A DNA stretch of 64,000 nt. Origin: Spinacia oleracea (lineage: Eukaryota > Streptophyta > Magnoliopsida > Caryophyllales > Amaranthaceae). This document shows positions 1 through 13,073 of this stretch, in pieces (the stretch's first letter is position 1; every line of letters begins with the position of its first letter). The DNA is taken from the NCBI RefSeq assembly GCF_020520425.1, contig NC_079487.1, forward strand, positions 107,356,141-107,420,140, read 5' to 3'. Both the position numbers and the translations under genes were made by a program. The notes below the pieces were generated by a model, which was not told the DNA's origin, searched no databases, and worked only from the letters and a program-made list of their open reading frames with translations.

Positions 1-219
1 ATCTTTGGATTGCACTTGAGAGTCAATTGGAGGAGGGACAAAGGAACGCGGGCCGTTATAGTATCGTAAAACGGTACCGTTTCGATAATCAATAATGTAA
101 GGTTGGATTTCAATTGGGGATTTATTGTGTTTGATAGCCTCAGAAGTTTGAGCAAGAAGTAGTAATAATTGTAGTAGGAAGAAGAAGAGTGCAAGAAAAA
201 GTTGTATTTTTAAAGCCAT
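1..219 (-). CDS. Carboxylesterase-like protein, N-terminal part (runs off the left edge)
   Basis: Seen: reading leftward from an ATG at 219 there are 73 open codons without a stop to the window edge. The first ~28 residues begin MALKIQLFLALFFF and continue as an almost pure Leu/Phe run ending ..LLAQTSEA, a clear signal peptide. The mature part contains GTVLRYYNGPRSFVPPP and ends DSQVQSKD. Known family: plant class-I carboxylesterases (CXE, alpha/beta hydrolases) start with a strand pair like 'vykdGrverl..vPpsldp.tgVqSKD', and this fits, but with a secretory signal that most CXEs lack. The HGG oxyanion motif and the Ser-Asp-His triad lie outside the window, so activity cannot be judged. Inference: a secreted or endomembrane esterase. 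The match rests on about 35 residues and another secreted protein is possible. Confidence 0.5.
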   Translation of the reverse strand, partial: MALKIQLFLALFFFLLQLLLLLAQTSEAIKHNKSPIEIQPYIIDYRNGTVLRYYNGPRSFVPPPIDSQVQSKD

Positions 220-999
220 TGTTTCGTAAGAGTTTTAGAGAGGAAGAAATGGCGTATTTATTATTTAAGGGGGAGAAAGAAATGGAGATTTATTGAAGAT
301 TGATGATGGATCTAATAGGGAGTGTATGAGTACATGTCATATCTTGAGAGGAAAGGGACAAACATAATCACGGTGGGTTTGTCGGAAATTGATACACCTC
401 CAAGAAGGCACTAATTGGGGTTAATTGTAATCAACGGGGTTTTACCTTTAAATTGTAATGTTTAGCAAACACTAATAATAGAAATAGTAAAAAACTAAAT
501 TAAGTTTTAATGCGTTGGATATCTACCCCTCTTATTTTATCATCGGACATTATTATATAAAACATATTGTAATGATGTATCGATTTATAAAAACAACACA
601 ATATAAAGTACACATAATCATTCTATTAATTCATTATATAAATAGATGGTGTAGTTCTGCTTATGTCACATATATTTTGTATTATTTTCTATAATAGATC
701 AATGTATCATTAAGACTATCAATATCTTTAAAAATTATGAAAAATAGAATTTTGAAAATATATATTGAGATTAACCCAATTAACAATAAAAACTAGAAAA
801 TTTATCTTTACATATCATTAATATATGTGGTCAAAGTTTATAGATAAATAATGTAAAAAGTCAATATGATACATCTATTAAAAAAAAAAAGTCTTGGTCG
901 GACCAACCCAACCGGTAATTTCCGACAAGTCTTTCCTCATTTTGGAGCAAGAAGCGGAACGTACTAGAGCGATGAAATGAAAAGTGTTTATTACGATTA
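220..999. other. AT-rich intergenic DNA upstream of the carboxylesterase-like gene
   Basis: No coding region seen. The first ~200 bases next to the ATG at 219 would hold the promoter and leader of the minus-strand gene; a TTAAATAATAAATA-like stretch lies near 255-270. The rest is AT-rich, non-repetitive sequence. Confidence 0.4.
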
Positions 1000-1312
1000 C
1001 GGCCTTCAACCCACTTGAGCAATTTTCCATTCTTCCATTGATTCCTTTGAAAATAAGAAACTTGTATGTCTCATTTGCAAATCCATATTTGTTTATGCTT
1101 CTCAGTTTGGTCCTACTTCTGCTTTATTTTGTTATTAAAAAGGGAGGAGGAAACTCATTACCAAATGTTTGGCAATCCTTGGTAGAGCTTATTTATGGTT
1201 TCGTGTTGAGCCTGGTAAACGAACAAATAGGGGGTCTTTCCGGAAATGTGAAACAACGGCTTTTCCCTATCTTGAATCTTGGTCACTTTTACATTTTTTT
1301 GTTATTTCGTGA
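1000..1312 (+). pseudogene. atp6: Nuclear copy of mitochondrial atp6 (NUMT fragment)
   Basis: Seen: the + frame from about 1005 reads PLEQFSILPLIPLK, then a hydrophobic helix, then KKGGGNSLPNVWQSLVELIY, then NEQIGGLSGNVKQ. Known: this is the conserved N-terminal half of plant mitochondrial ATP synthase subunit a (ATP6), membrane part of Fo. The match breaks at about 1257-1312, where the frame is lost within the segment that normally reads ..FPCILVTFTFLLF. Only about 100 of the roughly 250 conserved residues are present. Inference: a fragment of mitochondrial DNA inserted into the nucleus; the surroundings are AT-rich nuclear repeats with no other mitochondrial sequence I recognise. Several substitutions relative to the usual plant sequence show it is not recent, and it cannot work as a gene. 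Confidence 0.88.
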
Positions 1313-4300
1313 AGTATATCATATTTTCCAACGTATTACATGCACATTATACTTCTGTTGTCTCCAACATAAACGGACGAGGTGGTGTTAGCATTCAGTA
1401 CGAGGTGGTTTTTTATATATATATAATTCATGACTCATAAGATAAAATTGATAACCACCTCTTGGATGAGGGTGAGTATTTCATGTGTTGAGTACGTAAT
1501 GTCTAATGAAATTGTTTAAGTTGAATTAGACTATGTTTTGTTCGACTTATTTTAAGTTACTTCAGAGAAGATAAGATAAGTTCAGAAGAAAAAAATAAGT
1601 TTTTTCAGACATTTTAGCATACAAATAAGTCTATTTCAGATAAGATAAGATTGAGGTTACAGTGATCTATATTACTATATTAAAAAGGAGGAAATCAATG
1701 TGGAACTGATAAGTGTCTCTCTATGATTCGCCTCTCTTTTACTTATAAAAATATATATTAGTTAATTCATTCTATAGTCATTTTGTTAAATTCATCATAA
1801 CAGCCATATAGGAAATCCTCTATATATCTATATAATATAAAAATCTATTTATATCTATATAATATAAAGAGAGGAAATAAATGTAGTGATGACAAATGTC
1901 AATTATTGATTCTTCTTTCTTATAGATATAAAAAAAATACTTGGAGTAATGTTTTGTATATTTTTATTTAAACCTTTTAATTACTTTCTTCATCTAAATA
2001 CATTACTAAAATAGCATGTTGAAATATTCTATGTATACATAGAGATCATTGACTAAAAAAATTATACTAAGAATCTACTTCAACATCACAATATTTAAAG
2101 CATGACAATAATCTGTTTAAAAGAAAAATAAAAATATTTTAACAAGGTTGTCTAAAATATCGTTTTACTAAAAATATTTTAAAATCTCTTAGCAGATATT
2201 AAAATATTGAACTTAAATTTATTAATGACTAATTGTATGTATTATCAATTTTTATTTAAAATATGTGTCTTAAATAGACTGCGGATATGTATAACGAATA
2301 TTACCTTTTTTTTTTAATATTCGAAGTTCTTCGTAGTATTTATCAAGGTTGTTTAAAACATGCTTATTTAAAAATAAATTGCTTAATAACTTTGTATCTT
2401 TTCTGTCTCGGATTATAATTTCTACTTATCCTTTTATTTAATAGCTTCTTAATCTTTTAAATGAATTTTATTTCCCAGAGTTTTATAGCTTCATTTTATA
2501 TCACTACTACAGAAATGTAATTTAATAGCGTTTTTTTAATAGCGCTTTTGCCCTTTCCGCTGTGAAAGATATTAAATACTACATATTATAGCGCTTATAA
2601 AATAAGCACTGTTATATCTCTACTTCCTATAGCGCGTCATAATACACCGCTATTAAATCCATTAAAAAATAAAACAAAATAAATTATAACTTAGAAAAAT
2701 TAAAATAAAGAAATTGGTTCTCTTTCTTCCGTTTTCTTCTGCTCCCCCAAAACCCTTTCGATTGCGCCTTTTCTCTACTCTCAACTTCTCAAGACTGACA
2801 AACAATGCCGACAACGCGAGGTTTCTTTATCTTCCTCTCATTTTCGTATGTTCTTCTTCAATTTTTTAAAAGTTTTACTATGAATTGTGGCTGATGCAAA
2901 TTACAAAGCATATTAGGGATCGAAGAGGATTTCGTCGGGGAATTGAATTGAATGAATTCCAGAATCACCTAGTATCGGAAATTGTTCTCTGATTTTTCTG
3001 GGTCTGTATAAATTTGTTGTGATTTAACTGATTTACTACTCACAAAGTCACATTGTCTAGCTGGGTTTGGTTCGAGGGTTTCAAATTTTTGTATTTGGGT
3101 TATGGAGTTGGCTGGAATTGAGGTCTTAAACTCCTTAAGAACTGATATTAATTGGGTATGAGAACACTGTTTATGTGGGATTATCTTTCATAAAATGTCA
3201 TCCTTAGATCACAATTTGTCAGCTTGTTTGGTGATTTCTAGTATAATATCAACAAATCAAATATTCTCATGTTTGTATGATCAAGTTGTTATACCTGTTA
3301 GAATGATGATTAGTATTTGCAAATTGCGACGGTGTAAAAACACATTGTGATGCAGAAAGACAGTGATGCTGTGAAGGATGATCTTGATCAGTTAAGCGAA
3401 GTTGGTTGGGCCAAAAGGTGGAGCTCTCAGCCGCGTATCTCTCGTCGCTCAGTAAGTATCCTATGTTCAATAATGGCTAAATCAGCAAATGCTACTTCAA
3501 GAAAAGTCATTCTGTGCACTTGTAATGTACAGACCTAACTAAGGGAGCTGACAACTCTTGAGATAAAGAATGCGGAGAATCTAACAATGGGACGAATTTG
3601 AAGGAAGAGCCTCCTGCGAAGTGTGGATTGAGTTCTAATTTGTCAAAGTTTATTTTTCTGTGTTCAGTATTGATTGATTATGCCCTAGTTTTGTAGTCTG
3701 ACATAATTGGGGGTTTAATTTAAATTTGAAATTTATGTTTTATTATCATTTTGGGGGATGTTTATTGGGTGAAATTTGATATAATGAAGGTTCGCGGATG
3801 ATAATGGGGGAGATAAGAAGTCTTTTTTTCATGCAATTTCCTTTTCTACCTATTGCAATTTCAACAACTTTTTGTCCAGAAGGAAATCTTAGACTACTTA
3901 AAACTGAATGCTATTAAGAAAATTCAGGGTTGTGTATAGAGACAATCAATTATGGTTAAAGAGGAAAGTTTTGGCCTCCTGATAAAGCTTCTCTGTCCGA
4001 AATATACATTTCCACGGAAACGGTTGTTCTCACTCTAGTGAGTGCTTAGGGAGGGGCAATAGCAGTAGTACAAGAAGATTTATCACCTGATATTTGCTGA
4101 TTATAGTAGGGTAGCAAGAGAAGCCCCAAATCCTTAATTTATCCAGGAAAGACTACACTGCTTAGGGACCTTTTCTTTTGTTCTTAGTAAGTTAGGCTTT
4201 TCTCTTTCGGTCCTTAACATCTGCATCTCACATCTCGGCACAGTGGGACGTGTAAGCCGCCTACTGTCCCAGTTAACTACATTTGTTCCTGTAATCGCTA

Positions 4301-5929
4301 AAGATCTTGGAGCTTTTGGATTTGATTCATGTTTGTTTTCAAATGCCACAGATATCCATAACATAAGAGGCCTTATAGAATTCAGAAATTAGTCATTAAA
4401 GAGAACCAAGATCTACTCCTAAAAGTCCCAATGTATGTAGAGAATATTACTATTAAATGATGACTCATCAGTAACATCGTACACCTGCAGAATACCAATG
4501 GCTCCACGATAATAAGCTGAAATGACAAACTCGAAAAGTTATTTTTTCTGGCAACGAAACAAACTAGAAACAAAAACTAGCTCCTAACTTCTGTAGCTAA
4601 CATGTGGGCTTCAGACACCAGGGATCTACCTTTAATACATTTGATGTGACTAAAATCTAAAACCAAAGACCTAATAAATTACAATATTAACAATTTCTTT
4701 GGGGGCGTTATCTAGATTCTAGAGTTTGAAGAGCCGTAAGGTGGTTACTGCAATTACCACATGGTTCCCAAATTGCCTTGCCTGCTATAGACCTAATAAC
4801 ATAACCATAACTTCAGAGTGTAGAGGAGAAGAGGCCCAATAATTAATTTATGGAATTTTGGTAAAAACATAGAATTTGGGCTCATTGTTCAGCACACTCA
4901 AGACAGTCTTTGACCTCCTGCATTTCTTGTATGAAAGGAACTATCAGTATGTATGTCTGTGGTACCTTACGATGTACTCGTATTATTGACTACATTTGAA
5001 TGTGAGATATAAAAGAGAAAGAGAAGATGAAATCTAAGTAGTGTCACGTTGTTAGCAGGTTTTTAAAACCTCTGTTGTGAAATTCTATATTTGCACGATC
5101 AAGGGTATATACACTACTACTGATATGACATTTTATAGCGTTTCTTTAATAGCGTATATACACTACTACATAACACTTTTCAGGTTAGTTAAAAGGTTTC
5201 TACTATGTTCTGAGATTTAATTTGTTTATTATTAATTTGATCTGATTATAATTTTAGTTAAACTTAATGGTTTGTGATTTGGTTTCAATCTTATCTGATT
5301 CTGTGATTCTATGTTATTTTCTTTGACTGAGATATCTCTATTTTGGAGGCGCCTTGAGAGTACCAGAGGGTCAATACTCAGGTTTTGATTTTGGTTTTGT
5401 TATTTTCTTTTCAACTTGTTATGATTAATTGATTTCGTTTTATCTTTTCCTATTGATAGGCGACATGTATTGACATAATTTCGCTTGTCTTATCGTGGTC
5501 AGAAGCTACTAAATGACAATGAATATCTCATAAACATTCAGAGATTGGGATGGAATGAGGTATGTTGGCTCACGTACTCTTTAAACTCTACCTAGGTATT
5601 TGTGTTGCAAATGAGTTATGCTTGCTTACATACTCTTTAAATTCTAAGTGCTTTTACATTTGTATTACAACTAGTTAAGTTCTCTTACATACTACTTAAA
5701 CTCTGAGTGCCCCAAGCAGAAATATAATATACTCTCTGATATTGATTATTCACTTCCCTAACTTGCATTTTACAGTTCCAAGTCATTATAATACTTTTTA
5801 GTTGTCTACATTGTGCTCTTTATGCTCTTTGTTTTCCAGAGTATTTTCCCAGTATCTCCCTGCATTGTGTTTTTGTTTTTGATTCCCTTCACTCTTATTC
5901 CCGAAGAAGTTTTGTTATTTGTGACTGCG

Positions 5930-6505
5930 TTTCTTTGAAGGGTTTTGACTAGAGAATTGTTTGTAAAATTAGAATAACAAGTATGTGAAGTTTGAACCTC
6001 TTATGCTGCTTTCTAGATGAATTATTTTTAGACTTCAGGAGATTCGATGCCTTTTGAAACTGACAAACTGTGCATGACAGTGAAGCTTGTATTTAAAGGA
6101 GGGAAGAATTTGTTTTGTTGCTTTCTTTATCACAGTTTCTTTGAAGGGTTTTGACTAGAGAATTGTTTGTAAAATTAGAATAACAAGTCTGTGAAGTTTG
6201 AACCTCTTATGCTGCGTTTCTTTGAAGGGTTTTGACTAGAGAATTGTTTGTAAAATTAGAATAACAAGTCTGTGAAGTTTGAACCTCTTATGCTGCGTTT
6301 CTTTGAAGGGTTTTGACTAGAGAATTGTTTGTAAAATTAGAATAACAAGTCTGTGAAGTTTGAACCTCTTATGCTGCTTTCTAGATGAATTATTTTTAGA
6401 CTTCAGGAGATTCGATGCCTTTTGAAACTGACAAACTGTGCATGACAGTGAAGCTTGTATTTAAAGGAGGGAAGATTTTTTTTTGTTGCTTTCTTTATCA
6501 CAGTT
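5930..6505 (+). repeat. Compound tandem repeat inside the CACTA element (81 bp and 206 bp units)
   Basis: Seen: the string TTTCTTTGAAGGGTTTTGAC begins at 5930, 6136, 6217 and 6298. The last two spacings are 81 bp and the copies are nearly identical. The first and last copies carry an extra tail (GATGAATTATTTTTAGACTT... to CTTTATCACAGTT), making a ~206 bp unit. The order is long, short, short, long, which suggests unequal exchange within one array. A separate ~48 bp unit is duplicated at about 6905-7000. Confidence 0.9.
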
Positions 6506-6633
6506 AGCATTTGGAATACCTTCTGGAAATTGCATCTTACTCTTGTCGACTTGCCTGCAGGGAGTTCTTCATGTCAATCTACTCACTCTATACGCAAATT
6601 TTAACACTATTGATCATTCTATTAACAACTTGA

Positions 6634-6837
6634 ATGGATTGTTGTGAAAAGATTTTCTCAGTTCATCCAGAAATACTATTATTAAGTAAACTACAGATCC
6701 TTGACCTGTCAGCTAACAAACAATCTGGGCCTCTTTTTTTTTCTTTTTTTTTTGAGGCCATAACTGCTAAATCCTATACTAGTCTCCAAACTCTGAATCT
6801 TTCCATGAACCTGTTTGGCTTGTGGGTCCCTAACTGA
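6634..6837 (+). pseudogene. Captured leucine-rich-repeat fragment in the CACTA element
   Basis: Seen: the frame contains LLLSKLQILDLSANKQSG, a T-rich interruption, then YTSLQTLNLSMNLFG. Known: LxxLxxLxLSxNxxxG is the repeat of plant extracellular LRR receptor-like proteins and kinases. Two repeats survive, separated by about 20 residues that do not fit the 24-residue period. There is no signal peptide, transmembrane segment or kinase. Inference: a piece of a host LRR receptor gene picked up by the CACTA element; whether it is transcribed cannot be seen. Confidence 0.6.
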
Positions 6838-7667
6838 GCTTCATTTGGCACAACTTGTCTGATTCTTTGTCATCTTGCAAGTGGCTTCAATAACAAATAC
6901 ATTGCCTTTGAAGGTGTATGTTGTTAGTTATTTGAATGAGATGTTGATTACTTCCTTTGAAGGTGTATGATGTTAGTTATTTGAATGAGATGTTGATTAC
7001 TTCGGGGCCAAATATGGTGGCAATGGATTTATTAGGGATGAAAATATTTACCATGTATTTAATAAGTTAAAGAATGATAAGAACAAGTTTAAGTTTGATT
7101 GCCAGATTGAGAATGACTTAAGAGAAAATTTTAGTACTTGGGTAAATGAAGTCGTGCAAGTATTTTTCGAGTTAGTAGGAAGAAATAGAGAAGCCTCTAA
7201 ATGGATTTTTTCTTTCATATATGACACGTATTTAGATACTCATGTATATATTTGAAACTGTAAATTTAAATGGAGCTTTGCTTTCTTTCGTATTTAATAT
7301 TTTTCCCCTTCTATATGTATGAATATCTTATACACTTTCACAGTACTTTTTTCAGATTGCCAGTTTCCAAGTTATGACAGAACATATTGACAAAGTAAGG
7401 ACTCAATGGGTGCACCACGTTGTTCAACAACTGTATAATAGCTAGGTTACGTTGATGGAACCAACAAACATAAGCCTCTATTAATTAATGTATTTTACGT
7501 AGTTTAATGTTTAGAATTTTAGTTCAGATCTATGTAATCGGTTTTATTAGGGTGACAATTGCAAAAATTATTTTAATTGAGGTTTGGAAATTAATTTTCA
7601 ACTATTACTATTATTCAATATATGGTGTTGTTTTGTGCAAAAAATTAAATATTTTTCAGGGTGTATT

Positions 7668-7792
<125 letters not shown>

Positions 7793-8183
7793 ACCTTTTA
7801 TAGCGCTTCATATACATCCGCTATTAGAAAATAATTTAAAAGATGGCGGTAAATATTTAACGGCGTTTCTTTAATAGCGCTTATAATGTGCTATGAAATA
7901 AACATTTGAATTATCCTAATGTTACATATGATAGCGCTTTTGAGAAGCGCTATTAAAGGTACCTTTTACTTTTAATAGCGGAGCCATCAAGAGCGCTTCA
8001 AGAAGCGCTGTTAAAAGCATTATTAAGCGCTATTAAAAGCATTTTCTGTCGTAGTGTATTATTAGTTTCTTTGTCTTTAATCATTTGTTGGGTATATTTG
8101 CCTTTATTTTACATTGTAATTCAATGAAAAATCTTTATGTGCAATCATTTGTTGGGTATATTTGCCTTTATTTTACATTGTAA

Positions 8184-9500
8184 TACTCTATAATAGGGTT
8201 TTAAAGTTCAAAACTTTCTTACCAAAAATAACGTCGGCCATCTAGGGCTAGGTTTGACACATGGGGAAGAAAATAATTTTGTTTATGTACCCTTATTTGT
8301 TTTTTTTTGTTTTTTTTGATAAATAAGACACTGAATGGGCAATAACAAATTTATCCATCATTAATTAATTAGAAAAATATCTATAAGCTATATGTTTCCA
8401 AAATATAATGTAACCGGACAACCAAATTTTCAAATACTCTTAGAGTTTTAAAATTCAAAACTCTCTTATCAGAAAATAATGTCGATTCCAGCTGTCTAAA
8501 GCTTGGTTTGAGGTGGGTGTGGATACACGGACGGGTGATGAAGCGGAGTTAATTTTATTTTCCGTCTTTGAGGCGGAGTTTTGGACGGGGACGAGTATCG
8601 TGCTTATCGTGGTGACGGGTACGAGGATATCAATGCTTAGGACGGGGACGAGTATCGTGCTTATCGGAGTTTACACATAAGCATCATTGATTTTAATTAG
8701 GAGAATATCTATAAGTTATATTTGTCCCAAGTATAGTGTAATTAGATAACCAAATTGTGAATAGAGTTTTAAAATTCAAAACTCTCTTACCAAAAAATAA
8801 AGTCGAGTCCAGCCGTATAGGTTTAGGTTTGACAAATGTGATGAGTGGGGATGAAAATAATTTTTTCTATGTACCCTTATTTGTTTTTTTAATAAATAAG
8901 ACACCGAATGGGGCACTAACAAATTTATCCATCATTACTTCGTTTTAATAAGGAGAATATCTATAAGCTATATGTGTCAAAAGTATGATGTAATCAGACA
9001 ATCAAATTTCAAATACTCTAGAATAGGGTTTTAAAATTCAAAACTCTCTTAACAAAAATAACGTCGGTGTCCATGCATCTAGGGCTAGGTTTGCACATGG
9101 GGAAGAAAATAATTTTGTTTATGTACCCTTATTTTTTTTTTGACAAATAAGACACTGAATGGGGCAATAACAAAATTATCCATCATTAATTAATTAGGAA
9201 AATATCTATAAGCTATATGTTTCCAAAATATAATGTAACCGGACAACCAAATTTTCAAATACTCTTAGAGTTTTAAAATTCAAAACTCTCTTATCAAAAA
9301 ATAATGTCGGCTCCAGTCGTCTAAAGCTTGGTTTGAGGTGGGTGTGGATACACGGACGGGTGATGAAGCGGAGTTAATTTTATTTTCCGTCTCCGAGGCG
9401 GAGTTTAGGACGGGGATGAGTTTCGTGCTTATTGTGGTGACGGGAACGGGGATGAAAATTTTAGGCAGGTATAGGTGTTGAAGGACAAACCCCACCCCGC
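8184..9500 (+). repeat. 831 bp tandem duplication between the CACTA element and the Helitron end
   Basis: Seen: ACTCTA(T/G)AATAGGGTTTTA starts at 8184 and again at 9015, a period of 831 bp. Marker strings repeat in order in both units: CTAGGGCTAGGTTTG, the GGGGAAGAAAATAATTTTG block, and the GATGAAGCGGAGTTAATTTT block (8538 and 9363). Within each unit a shorter version of the same motif recurs (8440, 8765, 9270), so the array was itself built by earlier duplications. A separate ~62 bp direct duplication (TCATTTGTTGGGTATATTTG) lies at 8082-8190. No coding potential seen. Confidence 0.85.
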
Positions 9501-9845
9501 TTCGAAGTTATCTCTAGCTGGAAAAAGTATACGGTGGGGGGAGGTGTTAAATGATCAGTTAATGATGTAGATGATAGGGGAATATTAAGTGGGTGAGACT
9601 ATTGAAATAAAGCTAGAGCGGATGAAAACAAATTTATGTTTGCCCTTGGTTATGAAAGGGGAAGAAAGGTTTTGAATTTGTTAAATAAATAAGACATGTA
9701 ATGGGGCAGTAACCGATCTATTCATCGTTAGTTTTAATAAGAATATTATCTATAAGCTCTATTTTGAACTGTCTATAGTAATAGTTTAAATATGTAAATT
9801 TAATATGCATATCATAAACCGTGCATCGCACGGGTACTATACTAG

Positions 9846-10300
9846 TTACTATATTAAAAAGGAGGAAATCAATGTGGAACTGATAAGTGTCTCTCTATGA
9901 TTCGCCTCTCGTTTACTTATAAAAATATATATTAGTTAATTCATTCTATAGTCATTTTGTTAAATTCACCATATTAAAAGATTTTATTCTATTTTCCTAA
10001 AAAAAAATTATATACATGGCAGAATATTTGTAAATATATTTTATAAAAATTAATACATTATACGTACTGTAGTAAAGATATGGTGATGATTAGCCTCTAT
10101 GATTAGCCTCTCTTATACATATAAAAAAAATAAGATGGTTAATTTATTTAAAAGTTATTTTGTTAAATTTCACCTTATTAAAAGATTTAATTTTATTTTC
10201 ATCATAAAAAAATGATTTTTTACATGGCATAATATATTGTAAATATCTTTTTATAAAAATTAAGCCATTATACGTAGTAAGATTTTTATAATCCATTAAA
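9846..10300 (+). repeat. Second Helitron-like 5' end and an internal ~200 bp direct duplication
   Basis: 9846-9970 copies 1672-1795. The part from the TGATT(C/A)GCCTCT motif (about 9898) to TTATACGTA(C/G)T (about 10070) is repeated, more diverged, at about 10097-10290 (GATTAGCCTCTCTTATACAT ... GCCATTATACGTAGT). No gene is present. Confidence 0.7.
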
Positions 10301-10463
10301 TTATTCTATTTATTTTTACTTACATACAGATCGAGTAATTAACATTTTAAATAAATTATAAAATGAATCAAATATGAATAAGAGTGTTCTTAAAAAAAAA
10401 AGTAGTACTATGTATAATTTTAACAACTAAACTTGATAATTATCACCGTCATTGATTGTAATA

Positions 10464-10901
10464 CTAGATTAGATCCCGTGCACGCACGGATTTTGATAAT
10501 CTTTTACACAAAATATTTAATTGATATCTCCCAAACTACTGCATAGTTATAACATTTTTAACATACTCGTTTAAATTTATTCATCTAATATGCATATTTA
10601 AAATACTATAATGGTAATTTGACCAAAATATTGAATGATATATGTTCCATTATTAATATAGCAATTTGACTAAAATATTATCAATTTAGAATAAATATTA
10701 TTACGTCGTATCTATTATTACCATAATTTATAAATTAAGTTTTGTTTCCATACATAAATAGTTTATAAAAAAGGTAGAGAATAAATATAAAATCAAACAG
10801 ATACACTTTTTTTGGGAAAGTAGTTTTTGGCGGGAAAAAAATCTCACCAGGAATTGACACGTGTCATTCCTGGTGTCTCTTTTAGTATATAGTAAAATAG
10901 A
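10464..10901 (-). mobile_element. Short non-autonomous Helitron, 438 bp
   Basis: Seen, reading the minus strand: A|TCTATTTTACTATATACT at 10901, followed by AAAAGAGACACCAGGAATGA and an ACACGTGT palindrome. The other end has a hairpin (CCGTGC GTGCACGG), GATCTAAT, CTAG at 10467-10464 and then T. Both ends follow the A|TC...CTRR|T rule without a target duplication. The final 250 bases are clearly homologous to 14858-15123, giving a second copy of the 3' half. No Rep or helicase is encoded. Confidence 0.7.
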
Positions 10902-13073
10902 TTTTATATATTTCAATGTGATAATTATCACTGTCATTGATGGTGATATTTTACTACTCAAAAAATCGTGACTTCCTTACACATGAGGGAAAACTTGTAT
11001 AATCTAATCCATTTATTATTATTCTACTACATAATTCCTCAATTTTTTAGATGCAAATCTTTGATTTTAAAACTATTATATTTACACACTCTACTTTCTC
11101 CGCTAGCTTTTTGGTGATTATTAATACTTTATGATGAACATATATAGTCATGCATGTATCATTTTGTTGGAGTCGTCTTAATAAGTACTTACAAATATAT
11201 ACTACCATTCTTTTCAATATAATTTTACTTATTGATAATTTAAGATATTAATAGTTGACGTTACTTACTGGCAATTGAGAAAATAAAGTGTTTTTATCCT
11301 AAAGAAATGGAAGAAGTAGTAGACAAGAAAATCGATGTTTAAATATTTATGAAGCAATTTGCCATAAAGTTAGATTACTTCATAGTAACTTGTATCAAGT
11401 CACTACATAATTATGAGATAAATTAGATTAATATTTAGGATTTAAAAGTCGTTACTATACAAAATCTCTTTTGATATTTCTTAGAAAACCACAAAGTATA
11501 TTTTCCGTACTTCCCTACTCCTTGACAAGTGACAAGTCTAATTATTACTATCATATTTCTAAATATTGTTATTAAGATTCATTTATTTTTATATCAATAT
11601 CCCACATCACACACAAAAAAAAAAAAAAAGTATATAGATTATCAAAGCTCTAAAACCTACAATCTCAAATTCTAGGACAAACTTTGTGAATTTATGTCGG
11701 TATTAGAGAAAATTGAATCATATCAAACATGGCTACCATTGTAGTACATATTAAAAAAGTATTTATATCACCGAGGATACAATAAATTAAAAGGAACATC
11801 AATACTCTTTTTTACTTCTAACCTAAATATTTATATCACTAAGGATACATATATCTAAGAAAATTAAAAATTTGTATTTTGAAATTTATATTTAGTTCAA
11901 TTTAAAAATTGATGAATAAGATTGTGGTTATATCTTATAATTAAGGGTTTATATCATATTTGGGGGGTAGGGCATAGATGATTTTGAAACTTTTAACTCT
12001 ATGCCACAAACTTTATAATGATGTATCTTTTTTTAGGGTTTATAATGGTTGTATGTTATAAGGGTTTATATTATTATATTTTATTATTGTAATATTGACT
12101 TATAAATACTACGTAGAGATTTGTGTTGGTGGGCGAGTATAAGGATAACATGTACCCAACTACCCATATTGGTGATGAAGTTGATTTGAATTTATCAAAT
12201 TTAAGAACACTCGACCCCATATATAGCCACTTTAAAATAATTTATTAATATTTTAGGTAATTGATGAAATCAATTATAATAATAAAGTTACGTCTATATA
12301 TTCATTTTATCTTACCATCCTTTGACCTTTGATGGTAATTTACATGTATTTCCTTTTTCCGGATTCCTCCCTCATCAATATTTCTCCTATTCATTAGATA
12401 TGTTTCCCTTTTCTACTCCGTATATTGAACCTCCTTTATCCGCAAGTAACTTACTTCAAGATTCGTAGATTTCTATTCACCTTGTGAGATTTGGGCTTGA
12501 TGCTGAAATTGAAGGTTTTCACCGGAAACTCGCCACAATCCTTGATTGTCACTGGTCGCCGACAGTTCTCCGACCTCCTTACGGGTAGCTGCCGAGGAAA
12601 AAACTTGAGATAGGGGAAAGTGACTGAGATTAAGGTGAGGGTAATTGAGAAAGGAAAGGAGAGAGTAATTTAAGAGTAGACCGCGTTTTCAGAAACGAAA
12701 AATACAAAACCACTATAACTGGTTTGTACTTTTCCGTTGTAGTTGTAAGAAAAGTAGGCAAATTTTATTTTTTTATTAAGTGGTTTAACCGACCAGGTTT
12801 TGTTTTATTTTTAAAGAAAAAACGAAAACGGGATAACTACAATAGTCCCGAATAACCCCTTAATTTTCTGCTTACCGTTTTTGTTGTTTTAATTTTTTAA
12901 GGGTTGTGCCCTCTCAATTCCTTCAAAAAAAAAAAAAAAAAATATAAAAGTATTATCATTTGTTAATTTATGTACTCTGTATAAAAATAAGTATCAAAAT
13001 TTCATGGGGTTGCATTTGTAAAGGGTAAAGACTGAGCTGGCAGCGAGTAAGTTGCGTAATAAGTGTTCAGTTG
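10902..13073. other. Gene-free AT-rich DNA
   Basis: No convincing coding region on either strand. 12420-12680 has higher GC and looks like a plant leader or first exon (CCGGAAACTCGCCACAATCC, then CCGACAGTTCTCCGACC), but no reading frame follows. 12690-12860 has loosely inverted ends (TTTCAGAAACGAAAAATAC and AAAAAACGAAAACGGG) and may be a decayed MITE. Confidence 0.4.
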
